Below the pieces are notes generated by a model, which saw only the letters and a list, made by a program, of their open reading frames with translations, ran no database searches and was not told the origin of the DNA. The translations under genes were made by a program, and so were the position numbers. Of a DNA stretch of 64,000 nucleotides, positions 18,746 to 27,440 are shown one piece after another. Position 1 is the stretch's first letter. Each line of letters opens with the position of its first letter. The DNA comes from Mycolicibacterium sp. ND9-15 (GTDB lineage: Bacteria; Actinomycetota; Actinomycetes; Mycobacteriales; Mycobacteriaceae). The stretch covers positions 2,083,501 to 2,147,500 of the forward strand of contig NZ_CP142362.1 in the NCBI RefSeq assembly GCF_035918395.1, read 5' to 3'.

Positions 18746-18820
18746 GCGGTTCTGGCCTTTCGCTATGGATCCATTCTCATGTACCCGATTGAGCGACCGC
18801 TATCTCGTAGCATCGGCCGC

Positions 18821-19792
18821 GTGCCGCACCTGAACACCGCCCGCGGGCCGATCGACACCGCGAATCTCGGTGTCACCCTCATGCACGAGCACGTCTTCAT
18901 CCAGTCCTGCGACATCTCAGCCAACTATCCGGAAGTCTGGGGTGACGAAGCCGAGCGCGAGGCCGACGCCGTCGTCCGCCTCAACGAGCTGAAGGCCCGC
19001 GGCGTCGACAGCATCGTCGACCTCACGGTGATCGGAATGGGCCGCTACGTCCCGCGCATCGAGCGCATCGCCGCGCAGACCGACATCAACATCGTCGTGG
19101 CGACCGGTGTCTACACCTACAACGACGTGCCGATGTTCTTTCATTTCAGCGGTCCGGACACTCCCCTCGGCGAGCCGATGGTCGAGATGTTCGTCCGAGA
19201 CATCACCACCGGGATCGCAGGCACCGGTGTGAAGGCGGCCATCCTCAAGTGCGCGACCGACGAACCCGGCCTGACGCCGGGCGTCGAGCGGGTGCTCCGA
19301 GCGGTGGCACAGGCACACCGGGAGACCGGCGTCCCGATCTCGACGCACACACACGCCGCGACCAAGCGGGGCCTCGATCAGCAGCGGATCTTCGCCGAGG
19401 AGGGCGTCGACCTCTCCCGTGTCATGATCGGTCACTGCGGCGACAGCACCGACCTCGACTACTTGGAGGAGCTGATCGGCAGGGGTTCCTTCATCGGCAT
19501 GGACCGGTTCGGCGTGGATGTGTTCCTCGGGTTCGAGGACCGCGTCGACACCGTGGCCCAGATGTGCGAACGCGGTCACGCCGACAAGATGGTGCTGTCG
19601 CACGACGCAGCCTGCTTCATCGACTGGTTACCGGAAACCCTCGTGCCGCAATCCATGCCGAACTGGCACTATCTACACATTCACAACGACGTCATTCCCG
19701 CGCTCAAGGAGCGTGGCGTCAGCGACGAGCAGCTGACCACGATGCTCGTCGACAATCCGCGCCGGGTCTTCGAGGCGCAGGGCGGTTACTGA
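18821..19792 (+). CDS. php: Phosphotriesterase-family metallohydrolase Php
   Basis: 323 residues from GTG 18821, giving VPHLNTARGPIDTANLGVTL. The frame is open from an ATG at 18779, but the family starts here and a -10 TAGCAT lies 7 nt upstream (leaderless). Metal ligands of the amidohydrolase fold are visible: HEH in LMHEHVF, a candidate carboxylated lysine in AAILKCATDEPG, His in PISTHTH and MIGHCGD, and Asp in VLSHDAAC. In this family phosphotriesterase activity is minor and lactonase activity is common; the true substrate is unknown. The next gene starts one base after the stop. Corresponds to Rv0230c. Confidence 0.9.
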   Translation: MPHLNTARGPIDTANLGVTLMHEHVFIQSCDISANYPEVWGDEAEREADAVVRLNELKARGVDSIVDLTVIGMGRYVPRIERIAAQTDINIVVATGVYTYNDVPMFFHFSGPDTPLGEPMVEMFVRDITTGIAGTGVKAAILKCATDEPGLTPGVERVLRAVAQAHRETGVPISTHTHAATKRGLDQQRIFAEEGVDLSRVMIGHCGDSTDLDYLEELIGRGSFIGMDRFGVDVFLGFEDRVDTVAQMCERGHADKMVLSHDAACFIDWLPETLVPQSMPNWHYLHIHNDVIPALKERGVSDEQLTTMLVDNPRRVFEAQGGY

Positions 19793-19793
19793 C

Positions 19794-21257
19794 ATGGCCG
19801 GGCCGGTCGCCCCGATCAGTACACAGGTATCGAGCCTTGCCGAGCGTGAGCCCGACGCGCCGGCGGTCACCTGCGGGGCCGTCACGCTCACCCGCGCCGA
19901 ATTCGACGCGTCGACCAACCGGCTGGCCCGCGCCTATGCCGAACTCGGTGTGCGACAAGCTGACTACGTCACGGTGGTGCTGCCGAACTCCATCGAGTGG
20001 GCGCAGGCGGTGCTCGCCATCTGGAAGCTTGGCGCGGTGCCGCAGCCGCTCTCACCGCGGCTGCCCGACGCGGAACTGGCAGGGCTGCTCGAGCTGCGGC
20101 CCCGCGCGCTGGTGGTGGGCCGCCACCACCCGACGGACCGGACACCAAGCGTGCCCGCGGGTTACGTACCCGACCCGGCGGTATCGGACGCGCCCCTCCC
20201 GGAGAAGGTGTCGCCGGTGTTCAAGGCCATGGCATCAGGCGGCAGCACCGGCAGACCCAAGCTGATCGAGTCCGGCGGCGACAGCCGGTTCCCGCCCCAC
20301 GCGGGCTATCCGCTCGGCGCGCAGGAGGGTGATGTCAACCTGCTCTCGGTCCCGCTGAGCCACAACACCGGATTCACCACGTTCGCAATCGGACTCGTAC
20401 AGGGCCACCATCTGGTTGTGATGCCGCGGTTCGATCCGCACGAGTTCCTCCGGTTGGTCACCGAACACCGCGTCACGTACCTGGCCACGGTGCCGACCAT
20501 CATGCAGCGCCTGCTTCCTGTCTACCGGGCCGACCGCGACGCCTACGACCTGTCGTCGATCCGGCGGTTCTGGCATGTCGGCGCTCCGTGTCCACCCGCG
20601 GTCAAGCGGGCCTGGATCGAGCTTCTGGCACCGGATGCGTTGTGGGAGCTGTACGGCGGCACCGAATTGCAGGCGCTGACATTCATCTCCGGCGAGCAGT
20701 GGCTGGCACATCCCGGCTCGGTCGGAGTCGTCGTCGCCGGGGAGATGAAGGTGCTCGACGACGACGGCAACGACTGCCCGCCGGGCGTGGTCGGCGAGGT
20801 CTACATGCGGCCGTCGCCGGGCAGCGCACCCACCTACCGGTACATCGGCGCCACCGCGAAGTCGCGCGACGGCTGGGACTCGCTGGGCGACCTCGGATAC
20901 TTCGACGCCGACGGTTTCCTCTACCTCAGCGACCGTCGGGTCGACATGTTCACCGTCGGCGGCCGCAACGTCTACCCGGCCGAGATCGAGGCGGCGCTCT
21001 GCGAGCACCCCGGGGTGCTGTCGTGTCTAGTGGTCGGCGTCCCCGATGACGACCTGGGCCAGGTGCCGCATGCCCTCGTGCATGCCGATGGCGGGCTCGA
21101 CGAGGCGTCCGTCATCGCGTTTCTGTCCGAACGCCTCGAGCGCTACAAAGTGCCGCGCAGCGTGGAGTTCACCGACGTGCCGTTGCGCGACGACGCGGGT
21201 AAGGCGCGTCGCTCCGCGGTGCGCGACGAGGTCATCTCGCGACGGCGATTGAGCTAG
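19794..21257 (+). CDS. AMP-forming acyl-CoA ligase (FadD/bile-acid-CoA-ligase-like)
   Basis: 487 residues of the ANL superfamily. The ATP-binding loop is a variant, MASGGSTGRPKLIES. The adenylation core shows ELYGGTELQ (A5) and SLGDLGYFDADGFLYLSDR (A7/A8), with GGRNVYPAEIE at the hinge. The C-terminal domain ends DDAGKARRSAVRDE, with a lysine at the usual adenylation position. It activates a carboxylic acid to its CoA thioester; the substrate is unknown. It starts one base after php, so they form an operon not seen in M. tuberculosis, perhaps opening a lactone and activating the resulting acid. A pair of hairpins follows the stop. Confidence 0.88.
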   Translation: MAGPVAPISTQVSSLAEREPDAPAVTCGAVTLTRAEFDASTNRLARAYAELGVRQADYVTVVLPNSIEWAQAVLAIWKLGAVPQPLSPRLPDAELAGLLELRPRALVVGRHHPTDRTPSVPAGYVPDPAVSDAPLPEKVSPVFKAMASGGSTGRPKLIESGGDSRFPPHAGYPLGAQEGDVNLLSVPLSHNTGFTTFAIGLVQGHHLVVMPRFDPHEFLRLVTEHRVTYLATVPTIMQRLLPVYRADRDAYDLSSIRRFWHVGAPCPPAVKRAWIELLAPDALWELYGGTELQALTFISGEQWLAHPGSVGVVVAGEMKVLDDDGNDCPPGVVGEVYMRPSPGSAPTYRYIGATAKSRDGWDSLGDLGYFDADGFLYLSDRRVDMFTVGGRNVYPAEIEAALCEHPGVLSCLVVGVPDDDLGQVPHALVHADGGLDEASVIAFLSERLERYKVPRSVEFTDVPLRDDAGKARRSAVRDEVISRRRLS

Positions 21258-21280
21258 GGGGCGATGCTCGGCGGCGACCG

Positions 21281-21357
21281 CCATCTCACCGCTGCGCTCA
21301 GCGCCCGGAGATGGCTCACTGGTTGATTGCATGCACCTGGTGCGTGGGATCAACCAG
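21281..21357. terminator. Tandem hairpins between convergent ligase and acyltransferase genes
   Basis: First hairpin: CCATCTC (21281-21287) with GAGATGG (21308-21314), enclosing a further CGCTG/CAGCG pairing. Second: CTGGTTGAT (21319-21327) with ATCAACCAG (21349-21357), extended inward by GCACC/GGTGC pairing into a long stem. Both fold on either strand and lie in the convergent gap, so bidirectional termination is likely. Confidence 0.6.
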
Positions 21358-21384
21358 TTAGGGACCCAAAACCGCGCAATCCAG

Positions 21385-22575
21385 TCACCGCGCGACGGGC
21401 TCAGGCACGCTGCTGACCGAGGAGTCCAGCGGCGGAACCGGGCGGCTGTGGCGATATTCCCAGCGCCGCAACGCCGTTCGGCATGGCGACTCCACCAGCG
21501 CGTAGCTGACCGCAGCGATCGCGAACCCGAACACCACTGTCAGCACCAGCACCACCGGCATGTGCCCGTTGAACGCGAACTCGCCGATGACCGGGAACAC
21601 CATCGCCAGCGCGGCGAGATGCCAGACGAAAAGCCCATACGACCACCGCCCCAACGTCACCATCGTGGTGTTGCCCAGCAGTCGGTGCGATGTGTCGGGA
21701 CGGTCGAGGACGAGCGGCGCGAGGAGCGCGCCTGCGACCACCGCACCCATCGTGACCTTGACGACGAACTGACCGGCCGTGCCCGGGGTGAGCCCCTCGG
21801 GCCCCGCGATCGGCGAGGCCGCGACCACAAACGCGCCCGCCGCGACGACCGCCATCAGCACCCGCCGCCGGGCCAGTCGGTGCGGCCATCCGACTGGTGT
21901 GACCGTCAACTCGGCGAGCAGCATGCCCGCGGCGAACCACGAGAAGAAGGCAGGCGGCCAGTTCAAGTGGTTTACGCCGGCGGCTGTGGCGATCGGCAGC
22001 ACCGCCCACCCCAGGCTCGCGATCGCCGCACCGGCGATGACAGGAATCCGCGCGCGGACCGGGATCCGTCGCACCAAGAACGCGAGCAGTGGCAGCGCGA
22101 GATAGAACGCCACCTCGACCGAGAGGCTCCACATCTGGGTCAGCCCGGCGGTCAGGGTGAGCGGCACGTAGATCTGGGTCAGGGTGAGGTTGGCCAGCCA
22201 CACGGTCAGGTCCGCCTTCACCTCGGGCAGCAGCGACAGGATCACCACCACCGCGACCAGGTAGCCGGGCATGATGCGGACGACCCGCGAGCGCAGGTAG
22301 TGGCCGGTCGGCGGGATGGGTCGCAGCCCGCGCGCTGCCGCGGCGTGCCCACGCCACAACAGGAAGCCCGAGAGTGCGAAGAAGACCGCGACCGCCAGAT
22401 CGAACCGGCCGAACAGCCGTCCGGTGACCCCGCCGGTGTGGCCGGTCTGGAAGGCGACGTGGGTGACGACGACCCCGACGGCGGCGCAGGCCCGCATGCC
22501 TTCCACGGCGGGCAGGAACCCTCGAGTCCCGCCGACTTCCGCCCGGTCGTTCAGGCTGTCTTTCTGCCCGCCCAC
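21385..22575 (-). CDS. Integral membrane acyltransferase 3 family protein (Rv0228-like)
   Basis: About 396 residues from GTG 22575; the frame stays open to 22701 and the exact start is uncertain. The family begins FLPAVEGMRACAAVGVVVTH, containing the conserved membrane arginine and histidine of OafA/acyltransferase-3 proteins, followed by about ten membrane segments. FDLAVAVFFALSGFLLWR is the family's typical second motif. Members transfer acyl groups from the cytoplasmic side to sugars or lipids outside. Neighbours aftD, the DUF3068 gene and the Rv0226c-like gene suggest an envelope role. It is divergent from the DUF3068 gene. Confidence 0.88.
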   Translation of the reverse strand: MGGQKDSLNDRAEVGGTRGFLPAVEGMRACAAVGVVVTHVAFQTGHTGGVTGRLFGRFDLAVAVFFALSGFLLWRGHAAAARGLRPIPPTGHYLRSRVVRIMPGYLVAVVVILSLLPEVKADLTVWLANLTLTQIYVPLTLTAGLTQMWSLSVEVAFYLALPLLAFLVRRIPVRARIPVIAGAAIASLGWAVLPIATAAGVNHLNWPPAFFSWFAAGMLLAELTVTPVGWPHRLARRRVLMAVVAAGAFVVAASPIAGPEGLTPGTAGQFVVKVTMGAVVAGALLAPLVLDRPDTSHRLLGNTTMVTLGRWSYGLFVWHLAALAMVFPVIGEFAFNGHMPVVLVLTVVFGFAIAAVSYALVESPCRTALRRWEYRHSRPVPPLDSSVSSVPEPVAR

Positions 22576-22724
22576 GGCAATCAGTGTGCCGGGCGGATCG
22601 AAACTCGCTGAACAGGGGTGCCTGGTGGCCTCCGGGGTGCGCCCGGACTGAACGACGCCTTTAAATTGTGCTGTTAGGGTCAAACGGGTTTCTGCGGGCA
22701 TACCGCAGGTGAAGGAGGCACGGT

Positions 22725-23921
22725 TTGAACCGCGCAGTGGCGCTGCGTATTGCGGCGTGCGGACTCTTGGGGCTGGGAGCTGCCCTGCTGATCGCCGCGC
22801 TGTTGCTGTCCACCTACACCCACAGCAAGATCGCCAAGATTCCGCTCGACCTGGATGCCACGCTGATCAGCGACGGCACCGGGACCGCCTTCGACCCACA
22901 ATCGCTGAACGCGGAACGATTCAAAGTCGACCGGGACGTGCCGATGGTGCAACAGGAGCAGGTCTCGGTCGAGTCCCCGTCGAATGCCGACGTGGTGACG
23001 CTCCAGGTCGGTAGCTCGCTGCGGCGCACCGACAAACAGCAGGACACGGGTCTGCTGCTGGCGTTGGTCGACACCGTGACCGTCAACCGCAGGACCGCCG
23101 AGGCGGTCTCGAGTGAGAGCAATCCGGGCGGCGCGGTGCAGAAGCCACGCGCCATGGAAGACGACAGGCCGCCGACCAACATCGCGCTGCCGCACGAGGG
23201 CCTGGCCTACCGGTTCCCGTTCGACACCGAGAAGAAGACGTACTCCGTTTTCGACCCGATCGCGCAGAAGGCGTTCGACGCCAACTACGACGGCGAGGAA
23301 GACGTCAACGGCATGACCACCTACCGGTTCAGCCAGAACATCGGGTATGACGCGGACGGCAAGCTGGTCGAGCCGGTGAAGTACGCGTCGCTGTTCGAGG
23401 ACGACGCCGACAGCGAGGTCACCGCGCGCGCGGCGATGTGGGGCGTGCCCGGTGAACCCGACGAGCCGGTCACGATGTCGCGGTACTACGCCGCCCAGCG
23501 CACGTTCTGGGTCGACCCGGTATCCGGGACGATCGTCAAGAAGGACGAGCACGGCTACCACTACTACGCCCGCGAGCCGCTCAAGCCCGAGGTGACGTTC
23601 GTCGACTACAAGGTCGCGTTCAACGAGGAGACCGTCGAGTCCCAGGTCGCCAGCGCGGGTGACGAACGGGACAGGGTCGCGCTGTGGGGTCGCATCCTGC
23701 CGATCACGTTCACCGCGATGGGGTTGGTGCTGCTGGTCGGCGGCGCGCTGCTCGGCTCGTTCAGCATGCGTGCGGAGTCCGCGCTGATCGACCCCGGTCT
23801 CGACGAAGCCGACCATGGGTTCTTCGACACCCAGGGCATCAAGGTTCCGGGGGCCGAAGCCAAGACCGAGAAGATACCGACATCTCGACCGACCGACCTG
23901 CCGCCGGACAAACCGGTCTGA
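22725..23921 (+). CDS. DUF3068/PorA-family membrane protein (Rv0227c-like)
   Basis: 398 residues. An N-terminal membrane segment (RIAACGLLGLGAALLIAALLL, residues ~8-28) is followed by a ~290-residue extracytoplasmic domain, a second segment near residues 325-350 (LPITFTAMGLVLLVGGALLG) and a short Pro/Lys cytoplasmic tail. The start is TTG with a well-placed GAAGGAGG (22711-22718). The family is restricted to mycolate-bearing actinobacteria and is annotated DUF3068 or porin PorA-like; function is not firmly known. The Rv0226c-like gene follows 23 bases after the stop, in the same order as M. tuberculosis. Confidence 0.88.
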   Translation: MNRAVALRIAACGLLGLGAALLIAALLLSTYTHSKIAKIPLDLDATLISDGTGTAFDPQSLNAERFKVDRDVPMVQQEQVSVESPSNADVVTLQVGSSLRRTDKQQDTGLLLALVDTVTVNRRTAEAVSSESNPGGAVQKPRAMEDDRPPTNIALPHEGLAYRFPFDTEKKTYSVFDPIAQKAFDANYDGEEDVNGMTTYRFSQNIGYDADGKLVEPVKYASLFEDDADSEVTARAAMWGVPGEPDEPVTMSRYYAAQRTFWVDPVSGTIVKKDEHGYHYYAREPLKPEVTFVDYKVAFNEETVESQVASAGDERDRVALWGRILPITFTAMGLVLLVGGALLGSFSMRAESALIDPGLDEADHGFFDTQGIKVPGAEAKTEKIPTSRPTDLPPDKPV

Positions 23922-23944
23922 CCGCGCCCCTGCGGGCGCAGTCG

Positions 23945-25609
23945 GTGGTGGCTCGCGTGTTCCCGCCGGCATATGCGCTGGTGCTCGCCCTCGCGGTGAC
24001 GACGCCGCTGCTCGCCCCGGGGTACCTGTTGTTGCGCGATGCGGTGTCGACGCCGCACTCGTATCTGTCCGATGCCGCGCTCGGGCTGTCGGAGGCCGCA
24101 CCGCGGGCCCTGCCGCAGGACTTCTTCGTGGCGGTCGTGTCGTCGGTGGTCGACGGCGGTGTGGTGGTCAAGGCGCTGCTGATCGCCGGGCTGTGGCTGG
24201 CGGGGTGGGGCGCCGCACGTCTGGCCGCCGCGGTGGTGCCCGAGTCCGGGCCGGCCGGGCAGTGTGTGGCGACGACGATCGCGGTGTGGAACCCGTATGT
24301 CGCCGAACGTCTCCTGCAGGGCCACTGGAGCCTTCTCGTCGGATACGGGTGCCTGCCGTGGGTGGCGGGCGCGATGCTGCGGATGCGGGAAGCGCGGTCG
24401 TGGCTCGCTGCGGGCGCGCTGGTCTTCTGGATCGCACTGGCCGGGCTGACGCCGACGGGGTTGATGCTGGCCGCGACAACGGCCCTGGCGTGCGTCTTCG
24501 CGCCCGGCCGGGGGTGGTCGCGGTGGCGGAGTGCGGGGCTCGCGCTGGGCGCGTCGGTCGTCGCAGCGTTGCCCTGGCTGATCGCGGCGACGATGGCGCG
24601 CAGCCTGGAGTCGTCGCAGGCCGAGGGGGTCGTCGCGTTCGCCGCACGGGCCGAGCCGGGCCTGGGAACTCTCCTCAGCCTGGCCGGGCTGGGCGGTATC
24701 TGGAACGGTGACGCGGTACCACCATCGCGCACAACGCTTTTCGCTGTTGTTGCGACCGCGGCATTGCTGGGTGTCGTCGCGCTGGGCCTGCCGGCCGTGC
24801 TGCGGCGGCCCGTGGCGGCGCCGCTGTTGGTGCTCGGGTTGTTCGCGATCGTGGTGCCCGCGCTGATGGCCACCGGGCCCGGTCTCGTCGTGGTCGAGGC
24901 GGCGATCCGCGCCATGCCGGGACTCGGTGTGGTGCGCGACGCGCAGAAGTGGGTGGCGTTGGCGGTGCCCGGTTACGCGCTGGCCGGAGCGGCGGCGGTG
25001 GTCACGTTGCGACGCTGGCTGCCCGGCGCGGCGGCCGCGCTCCTGTGTTGCGTGGCGTTGATCGCGACGCTGCCGGACCTCGCTTGGGGGGTGGGCGGCA
25101 AGCTGACGCCGGTGCAGTACCCGCCTGCGTGGACGAAGGTGGCTGCGATGATCAACGCCGACCCGCGCCCTGTCGCCGTGCTGCCCGTCGACAGCATGCG
25201 CCGGTTCGACTGGGCGGGCGAGGCGCCGGTGCTCGACCCGTTGCCGCGTTGGGTCCGCGCCGAGGTGCTGTCCACCGGTGACCTCGAGATCGGCGACCGG
25301 ACAGTGCATGGGGAGGGACAGCGGGCACGCGAGGTGCAGGAGATCCTCGTCGAGAGCGCCGATCGCGAACTGCTCGCGGATGCCGGCGTCGGGTGGGTAG
25401 TCATCGAATCAGACGGTCTCGCAGAGCATTTGCCCTTACCCATCGCCTACTCCGATGGGGAACTCACGCTGTACCGCGTGGGCGGCTCATCGCCACGTGC
25501 CGACGGCCGCGGCGTCGTGGTGGCCGCTCACTTGGGCTGGCTGGCGCTGCTCCTCGTCGGCGCGGGCCTATCGCTCGTGGCGGCGGTACGGCGCCGACAC
25601 GGCTATTGA
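23945..25609 (+). CDS. Large multi-span membrane protein (Rv0226c-like)
   Basis: About 554 residues from GTG 23945; GTG 23948 and 23957 are alternatives. The frame is open into the preceding gene, but that extension is out of phase with a well-supported CDS and is rejected. At least ten hydrophobic segments, then a ~130-residue soluble stretch (WTKVAAMINADPRPVAVLPV) and a final segment (VVVAAHLGWLALLLVGAGLSLV). The layout, many segments plus a late extracytoplasmic domain, resembles GT-C type glycosyltransferases, but no clear catalytic motif was seen. It follows the DUF3068 gene and probably shares its transcript. Confidence 0.82.
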   Translation: MVARVFPPAYALVLALAVTTPLLAPGYLLLRDAVSTPHSYLSDAALGLSEAAPRALPQDFFVAVVSSVVDGGVVVKALLIAGLWLAGWGAARLAAAVVPESGPAGQCVATTIAVWNPYVAERLLQGHWSLLVGYGCLPWVAGAMLRMREARSWLAAGALVFWIALAGLTPTGLMLAATTALACVFAPGRGWSRWRSAGLALGASVVAALPWLIAATMARSLESSQAEGVVAFAARAEPGLGTLLSLAGLGGIWNGDAVPPSRTTLFAVVATAALLGVVALGLPAVLRRPVAAPLLVLGLFAIVVPALMATGPGLVVVEAAIRAMPGLGVVRDAQKWVALAVPGYALAGAAAVVTLRRWLPGAAAALLCCVALIATLPDLAWGVGGKLTPVQYPPAWTKVAAMINADPRPVAVLPVDSMRRFDWAGEAPVLDPLPRWVRAEVLSTGDLEIGDRTVHGEGQRAREVQEILVESADRELLADAGVGWVVIESDGLAEHLPLPIAYSDGELTLYRVGGSSPRADGRGVVVAAHLGWLALLLVGAGLSLVAAVRRRHGY

Positions 25610-25813
25610 CTCGCTCCGTCGATACAACGGGTAGGCCCTCGTGGCCGAGCGCGCAAGATCCCTACGCTTCTGAGGCCTACTCGAAAAACTGAGAGGCCGG
25701 ATCGAACCCAAAGTGCCTGTGCCGAAACCACCGTTTGCGGAAGAAATATGAGATACGGCTCTAGCCGAACGACAAAGGTTTACCGTTCGTCGTCAAAGGG
25801 CTAGGAGGCGGCG

Positions 25814-26608
25814 ATGGAAATCAATGGTGCGAAAGCGGTGGTGACGGGTGCTGCCGGTGGCCTCGGTGGTGCGATTGCCCGTGCCCTGCACACTCGCGGG
25901 GCGCACCTCATCCTTCTCGGTAGACGAGAAGATGCCCTCCAGTCTCTAACGTCGCAGTTGACCGGTGCCGAAATCCTCGTTTGCGATCTGGCAGACAGTG
26001 GCCAGGTCGCCGAACTGACCGCTCGCTTGGCCGACATCGACATCATGGTCGCAAACGCGGCGTTACCCGCCACCGGGAAGCTGGATGACTTCACGCCCGA
26101 GCAGCTGAACCGGGCACTCGACGTGAACCTGCGAGCACCCATGCTGATGACACAGCAGCTGCTTCCCGGGATGCTGCAACGCGGGCGTGGCCACTTTGTC
26201 TACATCTCATCGATCGCCGGTAAGCTGCCCAGCGCCCGCGTACCCATCTACTCGGCCACAAAGGCCGGGCTGCGCGGCTTTTGCGGATCGCTTCGCCAGG
26301 ATCTTCACGGGTCTGGGGTAAGCGCATCGGTGGTCTTTCCAGGAACGATGATGGACGCCGGCATGCTCGCCGATGCACATCTTCCATCTACGCCGGGTAC
26401 GAAGGGAACGTCGTGCGACTTCGTCGCGCGTCGCGTCATCGCCGCCATCGAGAAGAACCTGGGCGAAGTCGATGCCGCCGAACTACCCATCCGCATCATG
26501 GCGCGGTTCGGTGGCGTAGCGCCGGAATTAGCCGCGCGCCTCGCGCGTAGGAAGGATTCCATCGCGTGGGGCGACCAGGTCGCCGCAGGGCTGCGTCACC
26601 TCCGTTGA
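25814..26608 (+). CDS. Short-chain dehydrogenase/reductase
   Basis: 264 residues with the classical SDR layout: TGAAGGLGGAIA cofactor loop, VANAAL in the NNAG position, catalytic serine in YISSIAGK and YSATKAG with Tyr and Lys. A strong AGGAGG precedes the ATG by 7 nt. The substrate is unknown. It opens an accessory island inserted between the Rv0226c- and Rv0225-like genes. The 204-bp gap before it (25610-25813) holds no ORF I can support; an imperfect CGAACG/CGTTCG pair near the 3' end of the gap may belong to its promoter. Confidence 0.88.
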   Translation: MEINGAKAVVTGAAGGLGGAIARALHTRGAHLILLGRREDALQSLTSQLTGAEILVCDLADSGQVAELTARLADIDIMVANAALPATGKLDDFTPEQLNRALDVNLRAPMLMTQQLLPGMLQRGRGHFVYISSIAGKLPSARVPIYSATKAGLRGFCGSLRQDLHGSGVSASVVFPGTMMDAGMLADAHLPSTPGTKGTSCDFVARRVIAAIEKNLGEVDAAELPIRIMARFGGVAPELAARLARRKDSIAWGDQVAAGLRHLR

Positions 26609-26719
26609 GTTGCTCTGCCTGAGAATGTATTTCGTCACTGGTTGGTTAGGTCCCTCGACGCCAAAGTCGAGATCTGTATCTCGTAGTGCATCGCAGCTCG
26701 CCTGGCTGTGTATGTCCGG

Positions 26720-27286
26720 TCAGTCGTGTTTCGCCTCGTAGCGCAGCAGGACCGTGCCACCCGGGAAGGTGCGGTTCTCCAACAGTCGCAGCGAGATCCA
26801 TGACGGCAGGGTCGGAAAGAACGGGATGCCGCCGCCAACGGCGGTGGGCGCGATCACGATCCGGTACTCATCCACCAGTCCGGCCTGCACGATCGGTGCG
26901 GCCAGCGTCGCGCCGGCCACTTCCAGCCTGCCGCCGGTTTCGGCTTTCAGCTTCGTTACCACCCCGACCGGGTCGTTGCGTTCCAGGCGGGAGTTCCAGT
27001 CGACGGACTCCAGGGTGCGCGAGAACACGACCTTGGGCATGTCGCGCCAGATGCGGGCGAAGTCGACGATCAGAGGGGTGGCGTCCGGGGCCTTGTCGGC
27101 GGTTGGCCAGTATGCGGACATCAGCTCGTAGAGCCGCCGGCCATAGAACGACAGGGCAGTCTCACGCTCAAAGTCGTTCCAGTACTGGTGCAATTCGTCG
27201 CTCGGATCGGACCAGTCGATGTTGCCTTCTGCATCGGCGATGTACCCGTCCACCGACACGTTGAAGCCATAGATGAGTTTGCCCAT
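26720..27286 (-). CDS. RibD/dihydrofolate-reductase-like protein
   Basis: 188 residues from ATG 27286 (GKLIYGFNVSVDGYIADAEG). The fold is the RibD C-terminal/DHFR-like domain, with SFYGRRLYELMSAYW, the glycine-rich LEVAGATLAAPIVQAGLVDEY and the terminal TVLLRYEAK. Such stand-alone proteins bind NADPH, but most have unknown substrates. The longer frame to 27346 gives a non-conserved leader and is not used. A second, different member is encoded at 36096-36617. It lies 154 bp beyond the stop of the hydrolase-cyclase gene on the same strand. Confidence 0.85.
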   Translation of the reverse strand: MGKLIYGFNVSVDGYIADAEGNIDWSDPSDELHQYWNDFERETALSFYGRRLYELMSAYWPTADKAPDATPLIVDFARIWRDMPKVVFSRTLESVDWNSRLERNDPVGVVTKLKAETGGRLEVAGATLAAPIVQAGLVDEYRIVIAPTAVGGGIPFFPTLPSWISLRLLENRTFPGGTVLLRYEAKHD

Positions 27287-27440
27287 GCAGATCAGACTGC
27301 ACCGGAGGGCAGAACTCATCGCGATACCACACGGGACACTGTTCAAATCCTCGTGGATGGGCGAGCGTTAGGCGGCCTCCTTCAGAGTGGACTGCACGCC
27401 GTCGCCGACCGCGAGGAGGGTTCTTGCCCGGATCCCACCA

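Noticed and set aside
23684..23944. Upstream extension of the Rv0226c-like membrane protein
   Set aside because: It would overlap the DUF3068 gene by ~240 bp in another frame and lacks hydrophobic or conserved sequence.
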